7,163 bases of DNA from CAZQQN01 sp964549595. GTDB lineage: Bacteria; Bacteroidota; Bacteroidia; CAILMK01; CAYYUA01. The position numbers and the translations under genes are program-made. The notes beneath the pieces are model-generated. The model made no database searches. It worked only from the letters and a program-made list of their open reading frames with translations, and had not been told where the DNA came from. Of this stretch, positions 6,975 through 7,163 are shown in pieces. Each line of letters opens with the position of its first letter. Position 1 is the first letter of the stretch. The stretch is taken from positions 1 through 7,163 of the forward strand of contig CAZJWK010000123.1 in the NCBI GenBank assembly GCA_964549595.1, read 5' to 3'.

Positions 6975-7083
6975 CAGGTATTAAGCTTAAAAAGCACAAG
7001 TAAAGTTAATCAAAATAGTTTATCAATAGGCCTTATATTTTATAGTTTTTGATTGGGTTAATGTCAGCAATTGAGTGCTTACG

Positions 7084-7110
7084 ACCTATTTAACAACCTA
7101 TTTTGAACAA
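7084..7110. repeat. Short tandem direct repeat in the non-coding right end
   Basis: ACCTATTTAACAA at 7084-7096 is followed directly by ACCTATTTTGAACAA at 7096-7110, the second copy having two inserted bases. It lies in the 189-bp stretch after the acyloxyacyl hydrolase gene, where no gene or clear terminator is visible. It may belong to the control region of a gene beyond the window. Confidence 0.4.
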
Positions 7111-7163
7111 GGTTCTACCCCATTTTTTGTGGAAATTTAGTGCTGTGGTTTTACATGGGGCCT

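Noticed and set aside
6998..7050. AATCAAAA / TTTTGATT inverted repeat after the hydrolase gene, considered as a terminator
   Set aside because: The stem is all but AT-only, the loop is about 30 bases or more and no T run follows, so it is not a convincing terminator.
7118..7160. CCCCAT / ATGGGG inverted repeat near the right end, considered as an insertion-sequence end or the start of a new gene
   Set aside because: The arms are only six bases, no transposase or target-site duplication is seen, and the ATG has only three further bases in view.

Overview
The window looks like a chromosomal segment from a member of the Bacteroidota. The evidence is an AT-rich base composition, starts mostly without a clear Shine-Dalgarno sequence, a TAnnTTTG-type -7 element in front of one gene, and gene families typical of that phylum: a PnuC/NadR-kinase pair, a large membrane hybrid histidine kinase, a secreted DUF1573 protein and a long PagL-like acyloxyacyl hydrolase. 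I cannot name the genus. No tRNA, rRNA, CRISPR array, transposase or phage gene is visible.

Minus-strand block (5094 down to 1). In order of transcription: a 132-aa cupin (5094-4696); a hybrid sensor kinase of about 1158 aa (4619-1143) with six membrane segments, two PAS domains, a GAF domain, HisKA, HATPase, a degenerate receiver and an intact receiver; a PnuC-family nicotinamide riboside transporter (1114-509); and a NadR-type riboside kinase (from 512), cut by the window edge, possibly exactly at its stop codon. Kinase and pnuC are 28 bp apart, and pnuC and the nadR-like gene share a 4-base ATGA overlap. The last three therefore look like one transcription unit. The pnuC/nadR-like pair makes a short NAD salvage route: import of nicotinamide riboside, then trapping as NMN by phosphorylation. 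The sensor kinase may be regulatory or may simply share the transcript.

Plus-strand block (5204 to 6974). A secreted DUF1573 protein (5204-5611) ends at a clear intrinsic terminator (5640-5671). A 172-bp spacer follows that holds a 13-bp direct repeat and a possible promoter. Next is a 376-aa outer-membrane protein of the PagL/acyloxyacyl hydrolase family (5844-6974), probably acting on lipid A or other outer-membrane lipids. The cupin and the DUF1573 gene diverge from the 109-bp spacer 5095-5203. The last 189 bp (6975-7163) hold no gene that I can support, only short repeats.

Most of the window is ordinary. I did not find a convincing undescribed system. The points most worth checking are an apparent replacement of the PagL catalytic Glu by Asn in the acyloxyacyl hydrolase, the doubled length of that protein, and the linkage of a complex sensor kinase to NAD-precursor uptake genes.
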